Shown: in pieces, positions 1 to 10,933 of the stretch
How positions within the stretch are numbered: position 1 is the first letter of the stretch
Layout of the letters: each line of letters starts with the position of its first letter
Source: Pseudogymnoascus destructans
Taxonomy: Eukaryota; Ascomycota; Leotiomycetes; Thelebolales; Thelebolaceae
Length of the DNA: 64,000 bases
Direction: 5' to 3'
Assembly (NCBI RefSeq): GCF_001641265.1
Contig: NW_020167520.1
Coordinates: 806,001 to 870,000, forward strand
Notes under the pieces: generated by a model
The model's database searches: none
The model's input: only the letters and a program-made list of their open reading frames with translations
Told to the model about the DNA's origin: nothing
Translations under genes and position numbers: made by a program

Positions 1-91
1 TTCGGAGAGGCACAGCGTGCGGGTATGATCGGACGGAGGCACGTTATGGAGAGTTGGGGTGCAAACGCCATGCGCTGGGGATGGTAGGGCC

Positions 92-149
92 CTTTAAGTG
101 CAGCTGGTGGCTTTAAGTGCGAGCTGGTGGCTTTAAGTGCAGCTGGTGG
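92..149. repeat. Short tandem repeat, about 19-20 bp x 3
   Basis: Three consecutive copies of a unit starting CTTTAAGTGC and ending GCTGGTGG lie at 92-110, 111-130 and 131-149; the middle copy has one extra base. No function is suggested. Confidence 0.8.
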
Positions 150-1426
150 TCCAGATCGTCGCCGCACGGCTACTGTTCCTGGTTCGAGGGGTCGTCCACA
201 TAATTGTGCATTGATGGGATGGTGGGAGGAGGAGAGGAGGCTGCGGGCACCAATGGAAAGAGATGGACGGGATAGAGAAAGGAATGGAAGGGATAGGATG
301 AGAAACTTGCTGGGGGGCGAGGTCGCTGACAGGAGCGCTGACGGCCTGGAAAGAGAGAGCTCAACCATCCATCGGCCTTACCGTCTGGTACTGTGTTTTT
401 TGGAGTGGCGGCCGAAAGAAAGTGGCGGAACCAAAAGAATGAGGTGGGTTTAATGGCTAGTGGCTATGCACGTGAGTGGGTAAGTGGCTGTGCACATGGG
501 GGGAGTTGGACCTAGGCACTGTGGCTGAGTGAGATTTTATTGAATCATTCTGCCGTAGTTGACATTGTCTTTGGTGGCGTTACAGTCATAGCGTACTGTG
601 GCGCAAATCACCACTTCACATGATCGCTGTAAAAAATCAAAGGATCAACGTTTAGCCGACGGACAAATTTTAATGTGGGTACTGTGTTTTGATAGATGGA
701 CATGACTCGTGCATCTTAAGCCGATCTTACTCGCCGGGATGTAACATCCTCATATGAAGTGGTTTAGCTGTACCATACATAGAATTCTCCGGTAAGCCGT
801 CAGTAAGCCACAGCTCCACCAGCGCCAGAGAAGAAAATAGGGGGAACAAAATATTGGCCACACAAGCCGCCACAGACGACTAACCTAACTAGCTATTGAC
901 CCACCAGAACTCCCCGAACTCCTCCCCGCCTAACCCCTCTGTCTCTACTAGTGCCTTAGCGAAGATGGCTGCGAAGTAGAATAGTGATATGATAAACACA
1001 AGTATCACGAGTAGGGTCCAATTGATCAGAAGTGAAAATGCACAAGCAATATTAATCTAGCTACTCTAACTACTATATATATACTGTAAAACCCTGCTCT
1101 GAGCTATTCTCAGGAGCGGGAAACCCGGGGCTTTCCTGCCTAATTGGGAGAGCTCTGGTCTTGGATTTTGTATCACTGCCAGAGGTGGAGGTGGCGCGGC
1201 CTTGGTTATCCCCTTCGGGGGCGGAGAGACATCCGATTAGCTTAAATTGCCAGTATCAATCATCGGCTATATACAGCCTTTTTTCAGACTTTTGGGCGGC
1301 ACGAGTACTTTCTTTGGTTATCCAAAGACCGAAGTTTGCAGCTGGACATGTTGAGTAACTAGTATGCAGTGTGTGTACGACGTCGCCAGGCTGGTAACAT
1401 ATGTCTCACATAATGTCAGTAATGCT
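150..1426. other. Intergenic, no supported gene
   Basis: The open frames here are short, of low complexity, and lack recognisable domains or fungal splice signals. I see nothing that supports a gene. Confidence 0.6.
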
Positions 1427-1560
1427 GTAATGATGTACGGTTACGCTCGCGCTACATCCCACTGAGCCAAAAAGACTACAGTATTCCGGCTCGCCCGGAA
1501 TACGCGTAACACGCTTTATATACCACATGTACTGTAACGGCGGCGGCACCCCGTTACAAA
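1427..1560. repeat. Dispersed repeat C, copy 1 (less mutated)
   Basis: About 130 bp here matches 63848-63978. Both share the core around GCCAAAAAGACTA and end in GTTACA. The two copies differ largely by C/T and G/A changes, with this copy keeping the C and G states, so this one looks less affected by RIP. The GTTACA end resembles the LTR ends elsewhere in the window, but the outer borders could not be fixed and no target duplication was found. Confidence 0.65.
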
Positions 1561-1992
1561 ATGATACGCCAGTTGACATATCGCGCTTGGACAATGCATG
1601 AATACATACGCAAGGGGTTTCGTAAACCAAGGGGACGCAACATAATTACCCACATCAGGCACGAACACATGTATATTAAGTATAACCCGTTGTAAACATT
1701 GATAACACTTCAATTAATATGTGTTGTCCCACACTGCAAGTCTAAGTAACTTAGTTATGCACCCCGAATCTGGGTGCCCAAGTTATCACTTTTGGTTTGT
1801 GATGACTACGCCACCATGCCATTGAACCACCAGGGTATCTGAGCCCCCCCAAATACTGTAGTGAGACCACATATGATCTGAAATATCTGCCGATACAAAA
1901 CGATATGTGACATAGTACCATATCTCTTCCCAACGGACTACAGTCAGCTCCTAATCCGAGATGATAGGTTAATTCAACTCACTATGCGCGCC
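1561..1992. other. Intergenic, nothing recognised
   Basis: This is the 3' side of the minus-strand small secreted protein gene. No coding or structural signal was recognised. Confidence 0.5.
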
Positions 1993-2259
1993 TTAATTGG
2001 CCTCCTCTTGAATGGACATCATATTTGGGCAACATTGTCCTCTGCAGCACTCTTTTTCCACGTTGCACTCAACGATATCGTTGGCGACGAAGTGCCAGTC
2101 CAGACGGCACCCGCCACATTTATTTCCATACGACCCATATCTTTCGATTGGCGTGCACTTCGGTGGCTCCACCACAGTCTTGTCCGCCGCAGGAGTTTCC
2201 GCCACAGACACCGAGACAAAGAGAGCTGCGATTGCAAAAATAACGGTGTTGATACGCAT
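1993..2259 (-). CDS. Small secreted cysteine-rich protein
   Basis: An 88-residue protein read from the ATG at 2259. A longer in-frame start at 2373 exists, but the internal Met is chosen because it is followed directly by a classic signal peptide (MRINTVIFAIAALFVSVSVA, about 20 residues). The mature part of about 68 residues has eight cysteines in the pattern C, C-x2-C, C, CC, CC (KCGGC, VEC, ECC, QCC), with CC pairs near the C-terminus. Size and cysteine density fit the small secreted protein class that includes many fungal effectors and surface proteins. It is not a hydrophobin, because the Cys spacing differs and the mature chain is charged. No family is recognised. No intron is needed. 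Confidence 0.65.
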   Translation of the reverse strand: MRINTVIFAIAALFVSVSVAETPAADKTVVEPPKCTPIERYGSYGNKCGGCRLDWHFVANDIVECNVEKECCRGQCCPNMMSIQEEAN

Positions 2260-3194
2260 AGTTGCGGTTGAAGTGTTGCTTTTTGGACTGCTGGGGTTGG
2301 ATTTGTGATGAAATGCCGTTATGGAAGCAAGGGGTAATAGATTAGGAACACAAGGCCTATAAGTACTCACCAACTGACGCTACATATTTCACTAGATTCA
2401 GATAATAGTATCACCGCAGCGATTGGTTATGTAAAAAGTTGAAGACGGGCCGTTACAAAGTCTTAGATCTTGAAGCCAGTATGAGACTGTCTCAGTGTCT
2501 GCTGCTTGCCAACTAACTATGGAGTGAGCTAGTTACTGACAAGCCAATCGAGGTTGAAAAGAGCCGAAGACATTCCAGATTGCACTATAGGGTAGAACAC
2601 CCATAAATCCTGTTCACCATGCTTGGAAACATATCAGATTCCAACATGGAGAGGTCTCAACAGCACTAGGTCCTTGGCGAGATCCAAATCCATACAACGT
2701 TATCAATATTAGGCGATGAATGTCAGGGTTTAAAGTCTAATCCAATCGTATGACAGCGCCCCGCCTCTGCCTATAGACTCGTATGCGCCGCGAGGGCGAG
2801 AGACATTTGGTCATTTTCAAGACATTGAAGTGGAACCTGTCCTTGCCAAGGGACATACATTTCTCCTCCAACCCCCCCTTTTCGGAAAAGTCCACGACGC
2901 CCATACTTAAACGAGCTTCGACTGGGATATCTGCAATTGGAAATTATCTATGTGGCACAAAGTTTTTGTTATCGTTCTCTCCCACCACCATAGCAAAGAA
3001 TGTCTAATTATCAGATAAACATAATTCAATGTCTCAGATCGGATATCAGATTTGGATATAACTTCTTGACTGCTGTAAATCCCAGCTAGCTACCACACAG
3101 CAAATTAATAGCTACAGAAACGGAGGGTATCGTCGCCACAAGTACAGAGTATCTGTCCATGCCCTGAACGCCACCCCATGCACCACCGTCCACT
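2260..3194. other. Intergenic, no supported gene
   Basis: This is the upstream region of the small secreted protein and the 3' flank of the transporter gene. Open frames are short and carry no domain. Confidence 0.5.
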
Positions 3195-4271
3195 CTAGAA
3201 TTCCAAAAACTTTCCCCCAAGAGCCACCGCAATACCTCCCCCAAACATTGCAACGACACTCACGAAACTAGCCACGCTCAGGCCAGCCATCCCACTAATA
3301 CCATGCCCACTCGTGCACCCCCCAGCCACCCTTGACCCAATAGCCATCAGCACACCACCCGCCACAGCTGCTGCATCGCCCACTTCAACTCCCTTGGCGG
3401 GGAAGGTACCCGAGAGGCGCCAGAATGCCGCACTACCGCCTGCCACGCCTGCTCCAAAGATAAGGGGTGAGATGGAAGGCCATGGGGACGAAGAGGGCAT
3501 GACAGCGCGCCAGAATAGTTTTCCAAACGATTCGTAGGCGGAGGACACACCGAGGGTGTTCGTTGTCAAAAGAAGGGACGACAGTTGAGCCAGGGCCATC
3601 AGTGAGCCGCCAATGAGGGGATTTAGTAGCTTGCCCTGCTCATCAGGTAGATAGCGCAATGCCGCACCGACAACCGACAGGCAAATGGCTTGATACACTA
3701 GCACGGCCGGAAAGTGCACAACACCACAGCGTTGCGGGATCGTAAGCTTCGGCTTCTCTTCGCCCTTCACAGCTGCCGGCGTCGCGCGTCGGAACCCCGC
3801 AGAGTACCCAACGAACAACGCGCCCCCGACCAGAGAGCCGGCGAGTACGGCGAAGCCCGAGCGCAGACCCATCCCGACTTGGACGAGGACGGTGCCGGGG
3901 CAGGAGCCGGTGAGCGCCATGCCGGCGCCAAGGAGGAGGCAGCCGGCGATGTTGCCATCGTAGGGGAAGTAGCCCCAGGCAGCGGGGGAGCGGGGCGGGC
4001 AGGGGGCGAGGGCGGCGCGCTTGGTGAGGTGGATTATAAGACTGGATGAGAGGTTAGTGTGGGGTTGTGAGGGAGGGCAAGTGGAGAGGGGGATGCAGGG
4101 GTGGGATGCTTACGCGCTGCCTGCTGTGGCGGTCAGGAAGACCTCGAGCATGTGGAAGTTCTCGAGGCGGAGCTGGGAGATGATGATGGATGGGGAGGCG
4201 ACGCCCGCTGCGGAAAGGGCGGCGCCGAAAAGGAGGCCAGAGGTGGCGGCTGAGAGAGTCTGGGAAGCCAT
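3195..4271 (-). CDS. YeeE/YedE-type sulfur-compound membrane transporter
   Basis: Two exons, 4114-4271 and 3195-4041, join in frame across a 72-bp intron (GTAAGC donor, CAG acceptor) to give 334 residues. The start ATG at 4271 opens a hydrophobic segment. The protein is a multi-pass membrane protein. It carries the two Cys-containing signatures of the YeeE/YedE (sulphur transport, PF04143) family: GSCPGT in the middle (right after the Met encoded at 3920) and GGCTSGHGISG near the C-terminus. In bacteria the best-studied member imports thiosulfate through conserved Cys residues; the fungal substrate is an inference. A charged loop containing VKGEEKPKL separates the two halves. The next gene on the other side, a transcription factor, is divergent across about 1.25 kb. 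The reading is complete, with no frame damage seen. Confidence 0.85.
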
Positions 4272-5524
4272 TGCTTGGAAGGAAAGGAAAGTATTTAGAC
4301 ACAGAGGAGAGTGTGTATAGCGTGTAAAGAAAAGAAGAGGGCCTCTGTGGCGCATTTGTAATTTGAGGCCTCGATTGCGTGCCAGATGGCGGCAATCGCT
4401 CCCGCAGTGGGGCGGCTTGGTGGTACAGCAAGTCAATGAAAATGGCATAACTTCTTACAAAGGAAAACTCGACAGTAAAAACTACAGTATATAGAATGAA
4501 AATGGATTAATTGAATTACTACACTATCTACGGAGCCTACGTACTATTTATGTTATTCGGACGGCCTGTGATAAAATGGGAAAAGCTGCCATGCCACCGT
4601 ATCCCGCTTGACGCTTTTCCCGAGTGTTGGAGAGTAGGCCGTGGGCGTGGGATACGGTGGTATTTGGCCCTATAATCCACTACGGCATCCCAGGATCTCC
4701 GACCGGTGCTGGAAACCACCACAGTCTCAACTGGGGTTTCAGCTCTGAAGCCACCAGAATAGGGGGCTTTTGGGGGGTCGAAGCAGAACCTCCGAAAGGC
4801 CTACAAATAGCCACGTAGGCCCATTAGATAGTGTAGTTAATCAATCGATCTTATTTTGCTATAGTAAGCTATATACTGTGTGAGAATTCCTGCCCCGTTG
4901 CACCCGTGAGAAGTCCCGACCACTGGAGAAACCACATGATTTGTGTGTGATCCCGTACCACGGTACTTCCTGTTCCAACACCGAGACATCCGAAATACAG
5001 CCACGTGACGTGTATAAAGAAACTCCGAGACTCATAACAGACACATACTTACTCAAGAGGGTAATCAGAGGCCAAGACTCGATTTTCAAGCTCCCGTAAT
5101 TCTCTTACATTCTGCCGTATACTGGTATACGAGCAAGCATACTGCAAGACGGGTTGGACCGGCTCAACTTGACTGAACTCTCACTTGTGCGGCGTGCATT
5201 TTCTTGCATTTATGCACTGAATATCATCGGCGAGAACTATCCCCATCACGTGAGATCGACGATCAGTCATCAGAGACACAAGACTATGGAGTGGAGTAGT
5301 AAGCGTGGGAAGGCCGCATTGATTAATCAGGCTGCCACCAGTATACGCGGGGTGCGAGACGACGACAATTTTATGCCACTACTACTTGAGTATTACAAGA
5401 CGCGGCGGCCCACTTTGAAAAGGGCAGATACCACGGATCTCGCCACCGATACACAATCACCTCCTTGCTTACCAGTTTCACCGAGCAGTTCCGGCCGTTA
5501 TATGACCCTTAGGACAGCGTACAT
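4272..5524. other. Divergent intergenic region
   Basis: It lies between the transporter (minus) and the Zn2Cys6 regulator (plus). It must hold both promoters, but no specific binding site could be supported. Confidence 0.4.
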
Positions 5525-7555
5525 ATGTCAACGACCATGGAGGGCAGTGGGAGTAGTGTTGGAGGCGGTGGCGGGACCGGGACAGGCCAGCGTGAGCAAG
5601 ACACACATCCATCTCAAGTCTTGGCGTCCACAGCTAACGACAAACAACAGGAACATCATGTGATTCATGTAAACGCTCCAAGGTGAGCGCTGAGCACTGC
5701 TCCACACTTATGAGATATGATACTAACCCCCTCTATAGCTCAAGTGCATCAAACTGCATCCGGTGCACAGCCCGTAGTACTGAATGTCAGGTCACTCTAG
5801 TCAGCAGGAAGAAGCGGGAAAAAAAGATGTTTGTCATCACCCCGTTCTCACTACCCCTGTTATACTAACGCCTTACAGTCACTATCTCTCCGCAATCGAG
5901 GACCGCATGAAGCGCATGGAGTCCGCCATGAACGCGTCCGGGATCGCCGTCGATGATGGGGACCCCGAGGCCGCCATCCCCGCCGTCTCGGCACAGTCGG
6001 CTCTTGAGGACAAGCTCTCAATCTTCATGATCAGCGATGACGGTGCTGCCGGCTTCGTGGGCCCCTCATCAGGCTTCTCGCTCTTCTCACCGCAGGGCCT
6101 GCGCTGGATCTCTGAGAAGACAGGAGACGACAACTTTGAGCAGGTCATCAAGGCAGTCTCTAGCTCATGTGAGCACCGGGCGACTAGCGGGCAGGAAACA
6201 TTCCGACCACTCTCGGAGAGCGAGAGGGAGCCACTACCGCCCAAAGATATAGCGAATGAGTATATGGCCGCATACTTTGACAATTTCAACAACAGCTTTC
6301 CGCTGTATGACAAGGAAAGCGTGATGGAGAGGTTCGGAAGGGATTACTATATGGTGAACCGTGAGAAGGATCCGGCGTGGTACGCTTCGCTGAATGTTAT
6401 ATTCTTGATCGGACGGTCTATCACTATGCATGAGAGGGAACCGAATGGACTTTGCGAGAGATACTTCAGGAATGCAGCTAGTGTTTTCTCAGAGCTGTTG
6501 TTTAGTGGACCTAGCTTGCTAGCCGTGCAGGCTATGATTGGAATGGTAAGCCCCCTGAAATATCGTCCACTTTTCACTAACAATAACAGGCCTTTATCCT
6601 GCAAGCGTCAGAAGACCCTCATCCATCATATATCCTTGTGGGCATGGCAGCACGACTTGCCCAAGCAATCGGTCTCCATCGGCGATTAGATGGGTATGGA
6701 CTGAAAGCGCGGGATATCGAGCAGCGCCGCAACGTCTTCTGGATCGTCTTCGGCCTCGAAAAGGGCATCAGCATCCGCTCTGGCCGTCCATCCGTAACTT
6801 TCCGCAGCATGTGCAACTACTACCCCCTGACCGCCTCGCTCACCCTCTTCGCCAACGTTCTCCAAAACCCCTTAGCCCCAAGCGCCACCAGCGACCTCGC
6901 CCTCATGAACCGCGTCACCCGCATCCTCGTCGACGGTCTCTCCTCCTCCTGCAACGCCAAGGCCGCCATCCACGCTGACATCTTCAAAGAATTATCCGCA
7001 CGGCCGCGCAGTTCGTCGCCCGCGCCCGCGGCGAACCACGAGACACCTACCTCGACCCCTCCACCCTCCCCGCCCCTCCACCCTCCCCGCCCCGCCAATC
7101 GACTGCTACTACCCCCCCTCTGTCGCCTCCTCCGGCGTCTCCCCCTCCGCCTCCGCCACAGACGCCTCCGTCTCCGACGCCCTCCCCCGCCTCGAACCCT
7201 CCGTCTCCCACCACTCTCCACCCCGTCCCCCGCCACATCCACATCCCAATCCACCACGCACCTCCCGTTCCCCCAGCGCACGCCCTCACAGCAACAACTG
7301 CAGTCACAGTTGGAGTACTACGGCCCCAAACAAGGCCTCCCCGGTACTCCCGGCGCAGGAATCATCCCGCCCGCCTACGACCCCGATTTCTCCTCCACCA
7401 TCCCCTCTGTCGACCTCTCAGCGTTCGATATTAATAACTACGCGTGGCTGGACACGAGTGCTTTTCCTGGCGCTCAGGGCGTGGAGGCAGCGGGCGGGGC
7501 GGGGGGGGTTGGATATCGAGACGTTTGCGGCGGGTGGGACGGATGGGGGTGGTGA
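5525..7555 (+). CDS. Zn2Cys6 fungal transcription factor (DNA-binding exon appears frame-damaged)
   Basis: Proposed exons are 5525-5591, 5651-5682, about 5739-5828, 5879-6545 and 6590-7555. The first exon gives a Gly/Ser-rich start leading into CDSCKRSK, the first half of a Zn2Cys6 cluster. The next intron (GTGAGC donor, TACTAAC branch, CTATAG acceptor) leads to LKC, giving the canonical C-x2-C-x6-C. The second half, CIRCTARSTEC (C-x2-C-x6-C), lies in the next frame over, so a one-base discrepancy separates the two halves. A basic linker (SRKKREKK) then splices at a GTTTGT donor with a TACTAAC branch to HYLSAIEDRM. From 5879 onward the fungal-specific TF domain (PF04082) is clear: YMAAYFDNFN, AQAIGLHRRLDGYG, RRNVFWIVFGLEKG. 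The C-terminus is Pro-rich with an acidic/aromatic tail. It may be a young pseudogene or a factor with a degenerate zinc cluster. The family assignment is firm; the exon 2-3 structure is not. Confidence 0.65.
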
Positions 7556-8758
7556 GATTGGGTATGGGATGGGGGCGACGGGGATGTTTGCGGATTAGGG
7601 CGCGTTCGCGCCGATGGTGTTTCAGTGGGATTTGGCGGATATTTGGCAGGGTGGGGGTGGGGCGTTTGGGAAGTGAGGTTTGCTTGGGGAGGCAGTGGTT
7701 AGAGGAAAGGAGTGATGCAAGAATGGGGGAAGAGGGAAGGAGCGATGAAGTGATGAAGAGAAGGGAAGGAACGAGGGGAATTAAGAATGAGGAGATGGAA
7801 AGAGCGAGGTGAGGGAAGGAACGAAGGAAGGAAGATCAAAGGGAATGGGACGGATGGAGTGAGGTTAAGGAAGGAGCAAACAAAGTCAGGGAAGGAGCGA
7901 AGCTCTTTACTCCTCCCCCGCCCTTTTTTTTAATGATTTTTTGGGCGCATCTCCCGTTGTCAACGCCGGAGTTTGTGGGTTTTGGGTAATATATGGGTTT
8001 GGCGTATTGTTGTATATTAGTCCCCCAGCGAGGGCCAGAACTTCACAGCTCGCTCTTTTTCATCATCGTGTTTAGTGGTTTCTATAACTAGAGGGGTGGT
8101 ATATGTACCGGGAGGGGGGGTATATAGTAAAGCCACGATATAAACGCACTTTTTTTTGGCGCAGGTTTTTGATTCTATAGTAGAAGCTTCCTGGCAGCTT
8201 GGTTGTTGTCGCCGCCTAGTTTCTTGTCGTGACCTCAGTGCTGTCGCTACTCAGTTGCTGTCGTGCTTGTTGCTGTCGCTGTCGCCAAAGCCACACGCCA
8301 TAATGTACTGGTCTATTGGCGACGGCGTGGGTGTCTGCTTGTCGTCTTTAGTGTCAGCGTCGAGCTTACTTTAGGAGCTAATTTGTAGTTAGTTTAATGC
8401 TTAGTAGGAAAAGAAGCATATGGCGACCAACCCGGACAGTTTTCTATGCATTTGCTGTATCTACGAGTCAACTCATGATTGTGTATAGCGGACGTTCGTT
8501 TAGCCCAGCTTCAAGTACCTGGCGATGGCGATGGCGACAGCGAGACGCAGATCTTGCGCACCTTTCGTGGGGTGGCCCTACAAGACAAGTGGACCGCCGC
8601 AATTTACGGCGGGTGGAGTGAACCGTTTTCTTTTCGTTCGTATGGTGCCGTGCCCTTATTATTATATTAGTATTAGTACTAGGTTACTCCACAAAATGAG
8701 AGCATGGCATGCATGGCATGGCACCACATGGCGGATACATCACACGCCGTCAGCCGTC

Positions 8759-8795
<37 letters not shown>

Positions 8796-9391
8796 ACGCC
8801 GTCACCCACGCCGTCACCCACGCGCTAAGAATGGAGACGCCTAGCCGGCCACTAATCTGGGCCCATGGCGGCACATCTTCATATTATCCCTCTACGTAAA
8901 TTGCTCATCCACCTACAGCTACAGCGGCGCCATGGTCATAGCCATGCTCTGCTCTCCTCTTCACACAACGCAAGGGGTCCTAGCCTAAGGGGTCCCTAGT
9001 TGCCGATCTTGTTGGGTTCCTAGTGCGTTTCTTTTCCCGGAGACTACTCCCGACTGGCCTGTGCTGAGTGTTGGATTGGATGAAGGGTGAAGGGACATGC
9101 ATGCTGGCCTAATTCCAAAGATCGTGATAGTGGCGCCCCTATTAGATTTCTAGTGGTAAGTGCCTGCGCTCCGGCTGGGCCGGTGGGGGGAAGGTGTCCA
9201 CCTTCTTTGTTCTCTCAGTTCCAGTCGCTGCCGTAGCCGTTTCTTTGGTCGCTGCCTCGTCTGTTCTCTCTCTCCCTCCCTCTCTCTTCTCTCTCTCTTT
9301 CAGTTCTGGCCAGTCTTTCCTTAACCTCCCCCTCCAGCCAAGAATCAGCCGCCCGGTTATCGGACCATCCGAGTCTCGATCCCCAGCTACC
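7556..9391. other. Intergenic, purine-rich stretch, no supported gene
   Basis: 7640-7880 is a G/A-rich tract with repeated GAAGGAA-like words. 9250-9310 is a CT-rich tract (TCTCTCTCCCTCCC type) just upstream of the glycosyltransferase start, a common feature of fungal core promoters. Open frames here carry no recognisable domain. Confidence 0.5.
8749..8821. repeat. Short-period tandem repeat (7-8 bp GCCGTAA type)
   Basis: Successive GCCGTCA and GCCGTAA units (about seven) are followed by two copies of a 14-bp CGCCGTCACCCACG-like unit. This is a simple minisatellite in non-coding DNA. Confidence 0.75.
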
Positions 9392-10489
9392 ATGCTGGAC
9401 CGCGCATCGGGGCTGCTGAGCAAGCTCCGCTGGCGGAACGTGGTGCTCACTATCGTTGTGCTGACGATTATACACTTCGCATTCCTGGACGACACGCTGC
9501 AGAGTGTCTATAATGCGCGCGCCGGGAAGGTAGCTGACGTGCAGGCGCATCCCGAGTTGTCAACTGGGACGAATGCCAAACCCGCCGGGAGTGCCGTATC
9601 ACCACCACCAACACCTACCGCGGCAGCCACAACCATAATCCCCACCCCCACCTCCGTCGCGCCCTTCGAGGCCGGCGACACCACCGAGCACATCGCCATC
9701 TGCCTCTCCGTCAAAGACCAATACGCCGACCTCACCGAATGGCTCACGCACCACTATCACCACCTCGGCATCCGACGCTTCTACCTCATGGACGACGGCT
9801 CCTCCCCCGCCCTCGCCACGCTCAACTACTCCGCCTTCGTCGACCCAAAAACCATCACGCACCGCTACTACCACCCGGCGCTGCACGAGCGCTACCAGCA
9901 GCTCGCGACTTACAACGACTGCATCCGCCTCTTCGGACACAAGCACAAATGGATCGCTTTCATCGACGCAGACGAGTTCCTGCACGTCCGCGGCAACGAA
10001 ACCTTACTCGATGTCTTGAAACCATATGATGACGATGACACCGTCGGCGCTTTCGGCGTCAACTGGCAGATCCACACCAGCGGCGGCCTACTCACCCGGC
10101 CCCCCAGCGCGCGCAAGGGATTCACGCGCTGCATCGAGGACCAAGACCCTAACCACCCCCCCAACGTCGGCACGGAGAACGAGCACATCAAAGTCCTCGT
10201 CAAGCCCTCCCTCGCCATTGGGCCCGACAGTCCGCATAAATTCAAGCTGAAGGATGGGGCGAGAACCGTCGGGGAGGATGGCGATACGGTTGATCGGATG
10301 GCGTGGCGGATTCCGATTACGCGGAATAGAGTGGCGCTGCATCATTATGCGACGAGGAGTCGGGAGGAGTATGAGGCAAAGATTAGTAGGGGGAATGGGA
10401 TGGGGGATCCGAAGGGGTGGGATTGGTGGAATCATGTTGAGGCGATTAGGACGGATGAGTGCTTGGAGTTGGCGGTTTTGGATCCTTAG
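9392..10489 (+). CDS. Type II membrane glycosyltransferase (family 2/92-like)
   Basis: A 365-residue protein from the ATG at 9392. The upstream in-frame extension to 9194 is rejected because it lacks an ATG-proximal domain and the CT-rich tract would be coding. Residues about 16-32 form a single membrane anchor, followed by a Pro/Thr-rich stem, so the catalytic domain should face the Golgi or ER lumen. The catalytic domain starts around HIAICLSVKDQYADLTEW and continues with FYLMDDGSSP and the metal-binding DxD-type motif FIDADEFLH, as in the GT92/Glyco_tranf_2_4 group. GVNWQIH and the C-terminal HHYATRS segment also fit. Donor sugar and acceptor are unknown. It is a single exon. It faces the methylcitrate synthase gene tail to tail. 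Confidence 0.8.
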   Translation: MLDRASGLLSKLRWRNVVLTIVVLTIIHFAFLDDTLQSVYNARAGKVADVQAHPELSTGTNAKPAGSAVSPPPTPTAAATTIIPTPTSVAPFEAGDTTEHIAICLSVKDQYADLTEWLTHHYHHLGIRRFYLMDDGSSPALATLNYSAFVDPKTITHRYYHPALHERYQQLATYNDCIRLFGHKHKWIAFIDADEFLHVRGNETLLDVLKPYDDDDTVGAFGVNWQIHTSGGLLTRPPSARKGFTRCIEDQDPNHPPNVGTENEHIKVLVKPSLAIGPDSPHKFKLKDGARTVGEDGDTVDRMAWRIPITRNRVALHHYATRSREEYEAKISRGNGMGDPKGWDWWNHVEAIRTDECLELAVLDP

Positions 10490-10933
10490 CCGGGGGGAGG
10501 TATAGGAGGGAGAGCAGAGGGAGAGCAGAGGGAGAGGAGGGAGAGGAGAGGGAAAGGGGGGGGGAGGGACGGGGTTTAGTATAGTAGAGGAGCGGGGAGG
10601 GGGCAGTTGGATGATTTACGTGAAGCCGCGCCCGTATACGACTTGGTTATAAAACGCTGTCTGTAATGGAACTTGGGTAGCAACAGCAACATATACGAGT
10701 ACAAAAACCACATCATAGAAGTAAAACAACATATTTTTTTAAATAAGCACTCACTCAAATCTATTTCTAATCCTTCCTACAAATTACTGCAAAGAAGATC
10801 TATCCAACGACACTACGCTACTCGAAACGGACATCCGACCCCGCGCCCCCTACATCACAAACCCCCTTCCGTCAACAACCTCATCTCAGCGAAAACCCCA
10901 CCTCCCTCCGGCAGCCAACTCACCAACCCTCCT
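10490..10933. other. Convergent 3' region
   Basis: This is the space between the 3' ends of the glycosyltransferase (plus) and methylcitrate synthase (minus). It starts with a purine-rich GGGAGAG repeat tract (about 10497-10575). No gene was recognised. Confidence 0.5.

Noticed and set aside
170..453. Overlapping open frames on both strands near the left edge
   Set aside because: Low complexity, no domain, no signal peptide, and partly made of the 19-20 bp tandem repeat.
5154..5663. 169-residue plus frame upstream of the regulator
   Set aside because: Its frame does not match CDSCKRSK; the splice model from the ATG at 5525 explains the zinc cluster better.
6820..7307. Arg/Gly-rich minus-strand frames
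   Set aside because: Antisense shadows of the Pro-rich part of the Zn2Cys6 regulator.
9599..10435. Long antisense frames over the glycosyltransferase
   Set aside because: GC-rich codon shadow; the plus frame has a clear TM and catalytic motifs.
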